A DNA stretch of 64,000 bases from Sacculina carcini (taxonomy: Eukaryota; Arthropoda; Thecostraca; Sacculinidae). The stretch is from NCBI GenBank assembly GCA_916048095.2, contig OU696572.1:5785362-5849361 (forward strand), read 5' to 3'. Positions 43,880 to 55,299 of the stretch are shown piece after piece (the first letter of the stretch is position 1; each line of letters opens with the position of its first letter). The translations under genes and the position numbers were made by a program. The notes below the pieces were generated by a model. The model saw only the letters and a list, made by a program, of their open reading frames with translations, made no database searches and was not told the DNA's origin.

Positions 43880-45090
43880 GACGGTAGTTCCAGCAGACCA
43901 GACTCAGCCTCTTGCCGTGGAGCTTCAATGTCGGCGCGATCGGCACCTGGAACGTCCACGCTAACTGTCGTGTCTTGTTGAATTTCCGACGATTGCTGAT
44001 CATCACGCCGATCGTTCATCGCCCGAGTACTCCAGTTCGTCTGCGGTGGGCACAGTCGCGACGCCATGAGGCACTGGTTCTGTTTGCGGAATATCGGGCA
44101 TCTCGACGTCGTCGCCAGGAGCTGACTTCCGACACGGAGCGCGACATGCGGCCAGGTGCGCTGCATTTCGCATCGACTCGTCCGAGAGTTGGTAAGCTGC
44201 CGGCCCTCTGACTGATCACGGTGAATGGTCCACGAAATTGGAACTGGCTTTCAGGTACAAATTCAGACCGGCGCACTTATACCATATCACCCTTGTTGCG
44301 TGTGTCGAACTTGGCGTTGTAGGCATCAATGTGTCTTTTTGCGTTTGTACATCGACCCGCTAGGACTCCGCCGCTTTGGCTTGTCTACCGCCACCGGCAG
44401 ATTGAGTCTCATCACTCTGCCGTGCAGCATCTTCGACGGAGATATGCCAGTTGAACAATGTGGCGTACAACGATAGAGCGTCAGTTGCGTCCTGATATGA
44501 TCTTCGAAGTTCGCCCATGTGGTTAATTAGCTTATCCACGCCTTAAACGTTCTGTTGACACGTTCAATAGATGCGTTGCCCCTTGGCCAGTACGTGGACG
44601 CTCTTTTGTGTTTGATGCCGTGGTCGGCAAGGTACCGCTGAAACTCTTGACTCACGAAGGGCGTCCCGTTACCTGAAACTAACTCGTACGGCAATCCTTC
44701 TCTCGCCCAGCAACTGCACATACAACTTATCACAGTGCTCGACGAAACGGACGGCACGAGTGCCACCTCCGCCCAGCGAGCGCCTGTCGCACGTTCAATA
44801 GTTTCTTGTCGACTTTCGTGGCGTCTGCTACTTCCTGTTGTGTGATGGTATCCTCTTTGCTGGTCTCCACCACAGCTATCACCTCTTCAACGTCTTCAGG
44901 TGCTACCGGTTCGCCGACTGGCAAGCGCGACAATGCGTCTGCGGCAGGTAGTCGAGACCCTGGAACGTGTTGGACCACGAAAGAGTACGCCACCAAGCGC
45001 GCCCATGACCGAGCAATGCGAGCGCCGGTGCGCCCCTTGTAGTACGACGAAAGCACTGTTCATATCGCTGAATGATCCGTACTCAACTGG
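43880..45090 (-). pseudogene. Gypsy-2 pol remnant (RNase H, integrase)
   Basis: Minus-strand Gypsy. At 45090-44730: STDHSA (RNase H), VLSSYYKGRTGARIARSWAR, QHVPGSRLPAADALSRLP. At 44766-44527: LPYELVSGNGTPFVSQEFQR (integrase second catalytic residue region; Gly-Asn stands where Asp is expected) and WPRGNASIERVNRTFKAW (the Glu). The middle of integrase is lost and frames change. It begins abruptly at about 45090 at a head-to-head junction with Gypsy-3. Its integrase differs strongly from Gypsy-3, so it is another family. Confidence 0.78.
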
Positions 45091-45094
45091 AATA

Positions 45095-47002
45095 TTTGCC
45101 CCCACAAAAACATTATTTAACGCCACTACACGCAGCAGTGCATGGTTCACCTCGCTCATTTCTGTGGGGAGATTCTCAGGAAGCCGCATTCCAGAAGGCG
45201 AAAACAATGCTGGCTACAGCTTCACGCCTGGCGTATCCTCAACATGACTCTCAACGCAGGTCATCGCTGACGCTTCAGATGTCGCTGTTGGTGCTGTCAT
45301 CCAGCAGTTCCAACACAGCCGGTGGGTTCCACTGGCATATCATTCGCGCGCGCTGACCAAAGCGGAGCTGAAATGGAGCACCGGCGACAAGGAACTGTTC
45401 GCTCTGTTCAGCGTCGTCAAGCGGTTTCGCCACCTGCTAGAAGGCCGGCCTGGCCTTCGCCTGCTGACAGATCACAAGCCGCTTGTTCATGTTTTTTCCA
45501 GTGCAAGTGAGAAGTCAGCGCGTGTACAGCGTCAGCTCGCTTTCATTAGAGAATTCACGACTGACATTCAGCATCTGCCCGGGACTAAAAACTCCGCCGC
45601 CGATTATTTGAGCCGTTCTCCTCCTGCGACAGTTGCAGAAGTGACTCAGACGTACGGCGAACAGAGCATCGATCTGAGACGTCTGGCTTCAGCCCAGGTG
45701 GACGCAACGGATATCGCCGTGTTGGCTAAGTGCCCCTCACTTAAGGTCGAGCTTCGCACAATCACCGGAATCGCTTCTGGCCTCCTTGTGTCAACCTCTA
45801 CTGGCGTCGGCCGTCCACTGTTACCTGAACCACTTCAGCGAGAGATCTTTGAGCGATTTCACAATCTGCACCATCCCAGCGCTCGAGCGACTCGTCGACT
45901 GATATCGGAACGATTCGTTTTCCAGCGAGTGTCTTCCAAGGTGGCCGAGTGGACCAACACATGCATCAAGTGCCAAATGTGCAAGGTCTCCCGTCACCAG
46001 CACACGCCACTGAAGCGCCCGCCATTGCCGAGCAGTAGATTTGAGTCCCTTCACGTTGATATTGTCGGGTCATTGACAGAAGTGAACGGTTACCGATACC
46101 TCTTCACAGTCATAGACCGGTTCAATCGCTATCCCGAAGCAGTGCCTATCTCAGACGCCACCGCGCAGTCTTGCGCCAAGGCGCTGTTGGACTGGATCTC
46201 GCGGTCTGGTCTCTGCTTGAATATCACGTCGGATCGAGGCCAGCAATTTGTCTCGGATCTGTGTAAAGACGTTTGGTCCCTGCTGGGCGTAAAGCTCATT
46301 ACCACCTGCGCATATATGCCTCAACAAAATGGCATCGTTGAGCGGGTTCATAGACAGCTGAAAGCGTCCCTTATGGCGTCTCTACGCGATGATGCGGTTT
46401 GGCCGTCGGCGCTACCAGTCGTTCTGATGGGCCTCAGGGCGACCCACAAACGCGACCTTGGCACATCACCCGCTGACCTCGTGTTTGGTGAGCCCATGCG
46501 CCTCCCAGGTCAGTCTTTTGCTGGAACCTTGTCCATACCCGCCACGGAGATGGCTCGCCAACTGACAAGAGCCATGTCGTGCCTCCGACTTGTGCCAACT
46601 TCATGGCACCGACGGTACGACCGAGACAAGACATTCGTATCTCCGTCGCTGTCATCTGCGACACATGTTTTTGTCCGAGTCGATGCGCACAGACCACCGT
46701 TGACACCGCCATATCAAGGGCCGTACGCAGTGGTAAGTCGAGGAGACAAGGCGTATGCCATTGACCGCGGTGGTCGTCGGGACACAGTGGCGGTTGATCG
46801 GCTGAAACCAGCCTTTCTGGAGAACGACGATTCTGTACAATCGCTACCGCCCGAACCAGCAGGACCTCGTCCAGCTCAGCCGAGTCCGCCGACCGAACAG
46901 CCTATTGCGACCCGCAGTACATCGCCAACGCCGTCGGCTCATGGTCCGCGAGTCTGGTCGCGCCGGAGCCGACCAGTGAGACTGCCGGTTCGCTTTTGCT
47001 AG
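45095..47002 (+). pseudogene. Gypsy-3 pol: RNase H and integrase
   Basis: A frameshifted start (45095-45245: TPLHAAVHGSP, DSQEAAFQKAKTMLATA) leads to a frame open from about 45260 to 47002 (some 580 codons). RNase H: VIADASDVAVGAVIQQF, LLTDHKPLVHVF, LPGTKNSAADYLSR. Integrase: an HHCC-type finger near 45865-45980 (FHNLHHPSARATR, CIKCQMC), ESLHVDIVGSLTEVNGYRYL (Asp), CLNITSDRGQQFVSDL (Asp), YMPQQNGIVERVHRQLKASL (Glu), then a basic Pro-rich tail. The RT is missing because the copy starts at the inverted junction with Gypsy-2. The integrase itself looks undamaged. Confidence 0.88.
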
Positions 47003-47018
47003 TCGGTGCTCCGCACCT

Positions 47019-47180
47019 GGAGGGGAGCTGTGGGCAATGCCTACATTTTCTTCTATTATATTTCATTTAAATACACAACACTCGTCGTGGCGCACTTCAT
47101 ACATTCACACACCGGGTTTTAGCAATCTCACTGACAAATACATCAGTTGTGACTTGTACGTATTTCGCAAGGTTCCTACA
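47019..47180 (+). repeat. Gypsy-3 polypurine tract and candidate LTR
   Basis: GGAGGGGAGC at 47019-47028 is a polypurine tract, followed at once by TGTGGGCAATGCC. A plausible LTR end TTCCTACA is at 47180, giving 152 bp. With only one copy this is a proposal. Confidence 0.5.
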
Positions 47181-47584
47181 ATGGTATTATTTATTTAGAT
47201 GTGTGATAATTAGTTTTTGAGAAATAGAGAAAAAAGTAAAGAAAATCGGACGCGTGGAGTATATATATAATTTTGAATGTAGATTGAAATTTTGTCATTT
47301 TTAGATATTTTATATTTATTTTTTATATAAATTATAGCCTATCTTGTAGAACGGAAAATTCTCTACACAGTGGTATACTCTGTATTGCTGTACCATTTCT
47401 GGTTTAGGAGATATCGATGGCAGAATATTGACCAAAATTTTCGCATTTTTCATTGTTCATCTTGTCTTTTCACCGCTATAACTTTTTTTGGTTCTATTTT
47501 TAAAATATAAAATTTAGTGTAAAGTGTAGACAAGAAAATTCTAGATTACTAAATTCTATAAATTCTTGTCACATTTCTAGATTA
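47181..47584. other. unassigned AT-rich sequence
   Basis: No coding or transposon signal between the Gypsy-3 LTR and the 5' truncation point of a LINE-A copy. Confidence 0.5.
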
Positions 47585-49860
47585 TCTTACTGTTGACTAC
47601 GACTCTCTATGTAACTAGATATTTTCTTCTTTCAATTATGATTCATTTTGTTTCTTACCTCCCTATGATCTCTGTAAATATTTCAACTTCTGTCTTGAAT
47701 TTCTTAGAGATCAGTTTGTTCCTGTTAAGCAGTTCCGTTTCTCTTCATCTCTTCATAGTCCCTGGTTCAATAGTGAAATTCGTAGCTCCAAAACTTCTCT
47801 CAGACGACTTGAGCGCCAATGGGCACGTTTGAAAAATGATGCATCATGGCAATCTTATTATGTTTCACGGCGTCACCATCATATCTTGTGTGAGGACGCC
47901 AAAAAATCCTATTATAATAATAAAATTTCCTCCTGTCTCAACAGCAAATCCCTCTGGAATATTTTCAATAAAATCATAGGTAAATCTAATACCCTTGTGT
48001 TTCCTGATAGTGACCCAACTCGCTTACCTTCCCTATTCTCTCATTTCTTTGAGAATAAAGTTTCTAATATATGCTATCGTTTCGCTCCTGCTACATTGTC
48101 TTATTCTCCCACCACCTCCACCATTATTTCCTTCCGATTTCCATCTCTGACTGCAGGCTACTACTGAGGCGTGTGCACACTCGTTCTTCCTCCCTGGACC
48201 CTATTAACCTTGCTCGAATCCCCAACTGTGTTGAGTTACTTCTTCCTCTCATCACCTATTTTATCAATTCGTCTTTCTCTCTCAGTGAATTCCTTGCGTC
48301 TAAAAGCGCAAGTATTCTCCCTATCCTGAAAAAATCTAACCTTGATCCCAATTGTTTGTCTAACTATCGTCCCATCTCTAGAATTCCTTGGCTATCCAAA
48401 TCGCTTGAAATGGCCGCCTATGTCCAGATCTCGGACTACCTCGAGCGCCATGATTTATTTCTCCCTGAACAATCTGGCTTCCGTAGTTTTCACTCAACAG
48501 AAACCTCGCTTCTCTTCCTCTATGACTCTATTATTAAGTCTACTCTTGCTTGTAAGGATGTTCTTCTCATTCAACTGGACTTATCTGCGGCTTTTGAGAC
48601 TGTTGATCATCTAATTCTACTCAACACTCTGTCGAACCTAGGTATTAGTGGCACTGCACTATCATTCTTCAGCTCTTATCTCCTTTCACGATATCAGCTT
48701 GTTTGTACCAGTGATTCTCGTAGTGAGACTTACCCACTCTCATACGGTGTCCCACAGGGGTCCGTCCTAGGCCCTCTCCTCTTCAATATTTACTTAACTT
48801 CCATAGGTGAAATCCTACATCGTCATGATGTCACTTTCCAAATCTTTGCGGATGACATCCAAATTATTATCTCGTCTGATACTATTTCCCAATCTTCTGT
48901 TTCTTCTCTCTTGGATGACATTGAAACCTGGTCTTTGTCCAACCATCTCAAGCTCAATCCGGAAAATACCAAATTTATCCTTTTTCAATCTTCTAGAAGT
49001 TTAACTTGTCTATCTGTTCCACTCTCTAAATCTGTTCGTAGCTTAGGTGTCTTGCTAGATGATTCTCTTTCTTTTGATTTATTCATCTCTGATATCATTA
49101 GGGTATTTAACTTTCACATTAGGCGAATCTATTCTATCCGTAGATATTTAACTGTGTCTGCTGCTTTCAAACTAGCTAATTATTTCATTCTCAGTAGGGT
49201 ACAATACTGTTGTTCGCTCTTTCTTTCTCTGAACCACCGCCAGCTTCGCAAACTTCAATCTGTTATTAGTAAAGCTTGTCGTCTAATCTACAATCTCCCT
49301 GCTGGCTCTCATGTCTCTCCCTTTCTAACAATATTAGGACGTCTCCCTATTAAGGCGCTTATTGACTACCGCATCTTTTTGGTCAAACATTCCACTCATA
49401 TTCTCCGTAAGCCATCGTACTTATTTGAACTTCTATCCTACAATAAGTCTACTCGTACACTTAGGTCAACTGATGATTCTCGTCTCTTACTGGAACCTGC
49501 TTTTCCTTCTAGACATACTCACTATAATCGTTGTCTCTCTATCTTAGGACCCCGTATTTACAATAAGCTCTCCCCAACACTACGTTCTATCACTTCTATC
49601 CCTGTTTTCAAAAAACACTCCAATAAATTTTTCATGGTGAAATCGTATTATACCCTAGAGAACATTGTCTATTTTAGTGATGATTATAAGGTGTAAATTA
49701 TCTCTCTTCTTTCTTTACCTTTCACTTTCTGTGTGTGTGTGGCTATGAGTGTGTGTTTCTGTGTGTGCGTTTGTGTATGTGTGTGTGTGTGCGCGTGTGC
49801 AGCGCCCTAGAGACCATCTAGGTGTAGGGTGCTATATGAATATATCTACATAATGTGATG
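47585..49860 (+). pseudogene. LINE-A copy, 5'-truncated, RT mostly open
   Basis: Starts inside the linker of ORF2 (DYDSLC near 47598; SPWFNSEIRSSKTSLRRLER near 47760). A frameshift lies near 48100-48160. From about 48160 to 49696 the RT frame is open: SNYRPISRIPWLSKSLEMAA, LPEQSGFRSFHSTETSLLFL, GVPQGSVLGPLLFNIYLTS, FQIFADDIQIIIS, and the C-terminus ending DDYKV. The 3' UTR has (TG)n-rich sequence, the hairpin GCGCCCTA...TAGGGTGC (49803-49833; one C-to-T change) and ATATGAATATATCTACATAATG. Same family as 12.3-17.6 kb. Confidence 0.88.
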
Positions 49861-50049
49861 TAATAAATGTGTGTGTGTGTTTGTGTATGTGTGAATATAT
49901 GTGTGTACACTATACTTTGACCGTGTGAGCATTGTGTGTCTGTGTGACAACCCAAACTCTCTCTCTCTCACACACACACACATACACGCACACACACATA
50001 CATGCACACACATGCGCATACACATACATACATTCACACACACATATAC

Positions 50050-50840
50050 GCACATATTACATTACATTACATTAAGACATTTAGATCGCGCTTTTCACCC
50101 GAGGGTCTCAAAAGCGCTCACACACACACACACTCAAGCACAAGAGTCATACACATACACAATCACGAACACACACACTCACCTATATACACACACATAC
50201 ACACACACATACACACACACATACACACACAACACACAAGTACATATACGCACACTCACGTCAAACATACACTCACGTTTACATACTCAGAAACACAAAA
50301 ATACACACGCACACACACATACATATTGAATAAGATAGTACAGCAGAGATACAGCACAGAAGACAACACAACATTCAACACATTAAGACAACACAACAAG
50401 CATACAACGACATACACTCAGATTAAAAAATCACAAATACAAACCAGAAAACACAACATAACAGACACACAAAGACATACACTCAAACAAATAGACAGAG
50501 AACACAACACAACAGACACACAAACACAGATAACAGAGCTCAACACAACAACACACAGACAGCATACAATGGAGAAACATACATACTCAAGAACGGAAAA
50601 CACGCTCATGAAGCACATACACATAGAAGACAGAATTAGGAAACAATCAGACCTTATATTCAGTACTAATGTATACAATATTATTAAGACAGTAATAAGA
50701 CTTAGTGAGAAAGAAATTTTTAGTATGTTTTTTGAAAAGAGATAGAGATTTGATTGATCGTATTGAGGGAGATAGCCTATTGTAGATACGAGGTCCTAAG
50801 ATAGAGAAACAACGATTGTAGTGAGAATGTGTGGTATTGT
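50050..50840 (-). pseudogene. LINE-A (A2) 3' end with RT C-terminus
   Basis: The minus strand from about 50840 encodes only the last about 60 residues (THSHYNRCFSILGPRIYNRL, SLFKKHTKNFFLTKSYYCL, STEYKV), then about 590 bp of 3' UTR with CA-rich sequence, a terminal hairpin (GCGCTTTT/AAAAGCGC, about 50087-50116) and pentamer repeats (ATTAC, three units). 5'-truncated. The 3' UTR matches 5617-6014. Confidence 0.85.
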
Positions 50841-51283
50841 TGGTCAGAAATTGAACGATGTGCGAGGGAATGAATGGGGGTGTGAATGTCTTTGCTGAGT
50901 TGAGCGAGAGTGTAGGAGAGCGTGTGCGCTTGTGAGCGTAGACTTGTGTGTGTACCTTTGTGTGTATGTTCGTCACTGTATTCATGCGTGTCATTCTACT
51001 TCGTGTTTGTATGTTTGTATGCAGCGTGTACTGGTGGTATCGGCTGGTATGGAATGACGGCAGTGGTGTTGTAGTGCTCTTCGTGAGGTGTATTGTTATG
51101 AGTGGACTGGTCGGTGTAGTCTTCTGTGTGTTCTTTGTGTGGATCTAATTTCTGCCAGCCTAGAGAGAAATTATTGCTCTACTGTGTACGTGTGAGTTTT
51201 CATCTTGTTGTTCAATCGTATTTGTTGTCGTCATCAATAGAGTTCATCATTTTATTAGGTAGTTTTGTTTTCGTGATGTTAAC

Positions 51284-52087
51284 ATGGACATCAAACCACA
51301 AGCTATTTCGGCTACAACAGTGATGAAGAATTTTGACGGTACTGGCGACGTAGTAGCATGGTTGAAGAAGGCAGAACTTGTGGCCAAGCTGACAGGAGTG
51401 ACTGAGCTGCATGCGTTTGTGCCACTATTTTTGGAAGGAAGAGCCTTGTCACTCTAACTAGAGCTCAATGAAGAGGCACAGTCAAGGTACGATTTGATCA
51501 AAGCCAAACTGCGAGACGCGTTCTCCCCCAATCCAGTTGAATCATTTGTCATGCTGACGAAGAAGAAGTGGCAAGGAGAGCAAGTGGATGTGTACGCAAA
51601 TGAGCATAGACGACTCGCTGGTTTGTGGGGTTTTGTCAGTCAGGGATTGGAACTCTCGGTGAAGTTGGCGTTCATTAGTAGGTTTCCGTACCGAGTTTCG
51701 GTAGGACTACAGGAAGACGATATGCAGACAGTAACTATGAGTCGTCTGATCTCGAGGGCTCGTATATTGACACGGGCAGATGCTTCAGCTAGCTCTGGAA
51801 CCATGGCGGCATGTGTAGTGGCCGGTGATGATTCAGCTGATGACACCGTGGCTGGAGCAGCTGCCATTCGACGTTCAGTCGAGCGTCGTCGGAACGCCAA
51901 CGGACGATGCTTCAACTGCGGAGGTGCCCATATGGCGCGACACTGCAGACGTTCCACGATAGTGTGCTTCAATTGCGGTCAGACAGGACATGTTGCAGCA
52001 AAGTACGCAAAGGGAAACGATGTAGGGGGGGCTTCAGCGCCAAGAAGCTCCCCCTCTGTACAGTGGAGGCGCAACGCGGGGGTCTAA
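51284..52087 (+). pseudogene. LTR-retrotransposon Gag with two zinc knuckles
   Basis: Begins MDIKPQAISATTVMKNFDGT at the ATG at 51284. It continues with WLKKAELVAKLTGV and, after one TAA at 51455-51457, AQSRYDLIKAKLRDAFSPNP, VDVYANEHRRLAG, and the knuckles CFNCGGAHMARHC and CFNCGQTGHVAAKY (the last Cys replaced by Tyr). The capsid layout fits Ty3/Gypsy-type Gag. The stop interrupts an otherwise open frame of 267 codons. The Gag stop TAA overlaps the ATG of the protease frame (TAATG at 52085-52089). No 5' LTR could be delimited upstream. Confidence 0.82.
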
Positions 52088-52825
52088 TGAGTGCGAGAGT
52101 ACGAATATGTGGACGAACAGTGACGGCTATGATCGACACCGGGTGTTCAAAAAGTATTGTGTCTGCAAAATGTGGCTTGGCATTTATTAAGGAGCCAAAG
52201 CGTGTCGTCACAGTAGACGGAAGATAAATTTTGTGTTTAGGTACGTGTAAAACGTGTATCGTGGTCAATGGTGAAAAATTGCATGCGCAAGTGCTTGTCC
52301 TTCCGGAAGTAGTGAATGGGTTCGATGTAATTCTCGGAATGGACATCATTAATCAGTTTGAAAAAGTCACAATCACAAAACGTGGAGTGGAGTTCGGAAA
52401 GTTGCTAAAACAGCAGGGGAAAACAGTACTGTTGACGCGTTTTCAAGCGTTATTGCTGTTAGCGGGACTGCAGTACATCCGAAGGAGGATGAAAACACCG
52501 AATGTTGCAAGATGAGCATGTCTGATGAAATGTTGAAGTATGAGTTTTTCGAAGACCAGTTCAGTGACAAAGATTTCTCAGCGAAATTGAATGGTAGTTA
52601 TTGGGAAGTCGAGTGGTTTCTGAAATAAACGTCACCTGTTTTGACCAAGTCAATTTGATGTTACGAACAAACGTTGAAAGGAGGATGTAGGGAGGAGTTT
52701 GACAAAGAAGTGAAGCGCTGGATAAGCGAACGAATATTGGTGCCGTTGTCACAACAAGTCAAAAGAGGAGTATCACCATTGTTGGCGGTTGTGCAAACAA
52801 CCAAAATGATTAACAACCAGATGAT
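52087..52825 (+). pseudogene. retrotransposon protease and start of RT
   Basis: Aspartic protease with VTAMIDTGCSKSIVSAKC (catalytic Asp) and GFDVILGMDIINQF; one TAA at 52225-52227 splits it. Later frames show EEFDKEVKRWISERILVPLS and VSPLLAVVQTTK near 52680-52805, the segment just before RT motif 1 in Gypsy-like elements. It is cut at about 52825 by a LINE-A fragment, so RT and integrase are missing. Confidence 0.75.
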
Positions 52826-53527
52826 TAAGAGTGTCAAATGCAGCAGAGAAGTCTAGTTGTATAAGTAGAACATCATTACCAGAGAGAGTAGATTTGATAA
52901 TAGAATCATAGAGCAAATTTAGAGATGTTTCTGTAGAATGAAAGTGACGGAAACCAGACTGCTCAGGAAGAAACAAATTGTTAGGTTCAAGATATTCAGA
53001 TATCTGTATGTAGGCAGCCATTTCAAGAACCTTAGACAGTCAAGGAATTCTAGAGATTGGTCGATAGTTAGAGAGCGTGTTAGTATCTAAATCATATTTT
53101 TTAAGTATAGGGATAATACTGGCAGTTTTAGATGCAAGATATTCCCCAAGAGTGAAAGAAGCATTGATGAAATTAGCTAAGAAAGGAAGAAGTAATTCAA
53201 TGGAGTGAGGAATCCTGGAAAGATTAATAATGGGGTCGAGAGATGAAGAATGAATATGAACACGTCTTAAAATAGTTCTACAATCAGAAAGGGTAACTAA
53301 AGTAAAAGAGTGAAAAACAGAGGAGGGTAAGGGCGGAGAGGATAATAGTAGAGCAGCAGGTAACAAGCAGCGAATCTTATCGATTTTAGACTGGAAGAAA
53401 TTCATAAATATAGAAGGTAACTGATAAGAGGCATAATCTGGGAAAAAAGACTACGGGATTTACCTAAAAGACTGTCAAAAAGCTTACAAAGTTTCCTAGA
53501 GTTAAGACAGGAAGAAATTTTAGAATT
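52826..53527 (-). pseudogene. LINE-A internal fragment
   Basis: Minus strand from 53527: SCLNS near the linker, MNFFQSKIDKIRCLLPAALL, LSNYRPISRIP, MAAYIQISEYLEPNNLFLPE, QLDFSAAFDTLNHLV, where it stops. It lacks both the 5' part and everything after RT motif A, including the 3' UTR, so its ends are not those of a normal LINE insertion. A stop lies between 53021 and 53042. It abuts (CA)n at 53529. Confidence 0.85.
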
Positions 53528-54678
53528 ATACACACACACACACACATACACGCACACGCACATACACACAATACATTTGGCCGTGCGCGTATTGTATTGT
53601 GTCTGTGTGGCAACATCCCATGAAAATACAAATAACTGGAGTTGGGAATATTATGTGATAATTTTCGGCATTTTATGTTTTTATCGTGTGACGAAAAATG
53701 CCAAAATGTGTTGCCAAAATACCCAAAATATGTTAATTATATTCCATATAATAACGAACAATTTTTTTATTAACGAACACGAGTGCAGCCAGTGTTTGTA
53801 TGTGTGTGCGTGGATGATCAAACGGATTTGTGCAACATCTGGATGATCATACGGCTATTATGTCGCATCATCACTGTACATAAGTCCTATACACGCTCGC
53901 TTCATACGTAAACTGCAATTTCTGTGATTATTTGTGAACGTGTGAATTGAACAAACACGAATCACAGTAGGACATATGTAATCAGCGTTTAATAATGTGC
54001 GTCGTCGTTTATGTGCGTGTTCCAGAAGCGTTTTCTGGGTCTGTATGCGGAGCCTGCCAATATTGTATTTGTAATTCTTATAGACTGTGTCATTCAGTTA
54101 TGTCATTGCTCGAAACTTTCCTGTGAGATTGCCACCTCATCTTTTCTGCGAGCGTTTCTTGCATAATTTTCAGCAGAGGAGCGATCGCGGATACATACAT
54201 ACTCACATACACACACGCAAACACATACATACACATATAGGCACACGCACACACACATACACATACACATTGCTATACGTGCACACACACACACACACTA
54301 CATACACACACGCACACGTACACACACACACACACATTGACATACACATACAAGCACATACACACACACAGACATACACATACAATTGCAAATTGTTAAT
54401 TGCACTTACTAGAGTGATGCAATCATACATGCATACATATACACACACACATACAAACACGTACACATATACAAATTCATATACACACACATACACATAC
54501 ACACACATACAGTGCGCAGTGGCGGACAGGGTGTATAGCAAAACGAAGCGTTTCACAGCCCGACGAGGTTCAATATTTACACAAAACGTATTACAAATAA
54601 CAATTGACAACGAGGTTATGAGACGCACGCAGGATCTACTAGTGACAATCACCGAACGAAGTGCGGAATTTGTCACTA

Positions 54679-54748
<70 letters not shown>

Positions 54749-54794
54749 GGTAATAGTTATATTATTATATACGGTAATAGTTATACACGCACCC
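53528..54794. repeat. microsatellite-rich stretch: (CA)n and (AT)n
   Basis: CA runs at about 53529-53570 and 54190-54520, and (AT)n at about 54680-54746. Between them no gene or element is recognised. The ORFs here (His/Thr, Cys/Val) come from the repeats. Confidence 0.85.
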
Positions 54795-54799
54795 GGTTA

Positions 54800-55024
54800 C
54801 ACGCACCCGGTAATAGTTATATGATGGAAAAAGTACACTTCATTGGGCACAATTATTGCTGTATTCGTACATCGTTTCGCCTCAACAAGGCTTTATCAAG
54901 TACAAGTTTATCAAGTATTGAGTACTTGATAAAGCCTTGTTGAGGCGAAACGTTGTACGAATACAGCAATAATTGTGCCCGATAAGGTGTATTTTTCCAT
55001 CATATAACTATTACCGGGTGCGTG
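54800..55024. repeat. foldback with about 100-bp inverted arms
   Basis: The left arm (54800-54902) and right arm (54921-55024) are near-perfect inverted copies around a short spacer; differences include AT/TT near the GAAACG motif. Each arm, read outward, has TTGATAAAGCCTTGTTGAGG followed by CGAAACG, and ends CCGGGTGCGTG. The TGAT-stem-GAAAC layout recalls hammerhead-like motifs in Penelope-like retroelements. It ends 66 bases before DNA2 exon e. Confidence 0.8.
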
Positions 55025-55090
55025 AGCTCAACTTCTATATGCGGAATATATATACATATATATGTGTGTGTATGTATGTGTGTGTATCAG

Positions 55091-55203
55091 GCAAAACAAC
55101 GACAATTGTGGCGCTTATTCGACTACTGGTGCTGATGGGACATTCCGTACTCCTCACCAGTCACACACACTCGGCTGTTGATACGGTTCTGCTGAAATTG
55201 CGC
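55091..55203 (+). CDS. DNA2: DNA2 exon e: Walker A lysine and helicase motif Ia
   Basis: [20 protein letters not shown] plus [18 protein letters not shown], against human [20 protein letters not shown] plus LLTSYTHSAVDNILLKL. It holds the Walker A Lys (K654 in human DNA2) and the conserved TSHTHSAVD motif Ia region. GC at its start completes the Gly codon begun at 43427. It follows the acceptor GTGTATCAG and ends after CGC before the donor GTATGT, in phase 0. 113 bases, no stop. The high identity makes this the surest exon of the gene. Confidence 0.95.
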
Positions 55204-55299
55204 GTATGTGCTTCACACACACACACATTATTTATTTTAATAGGCTACCGACCAATATCACTAACATAAGTACTATTAATGGATATAATTATTATTATT

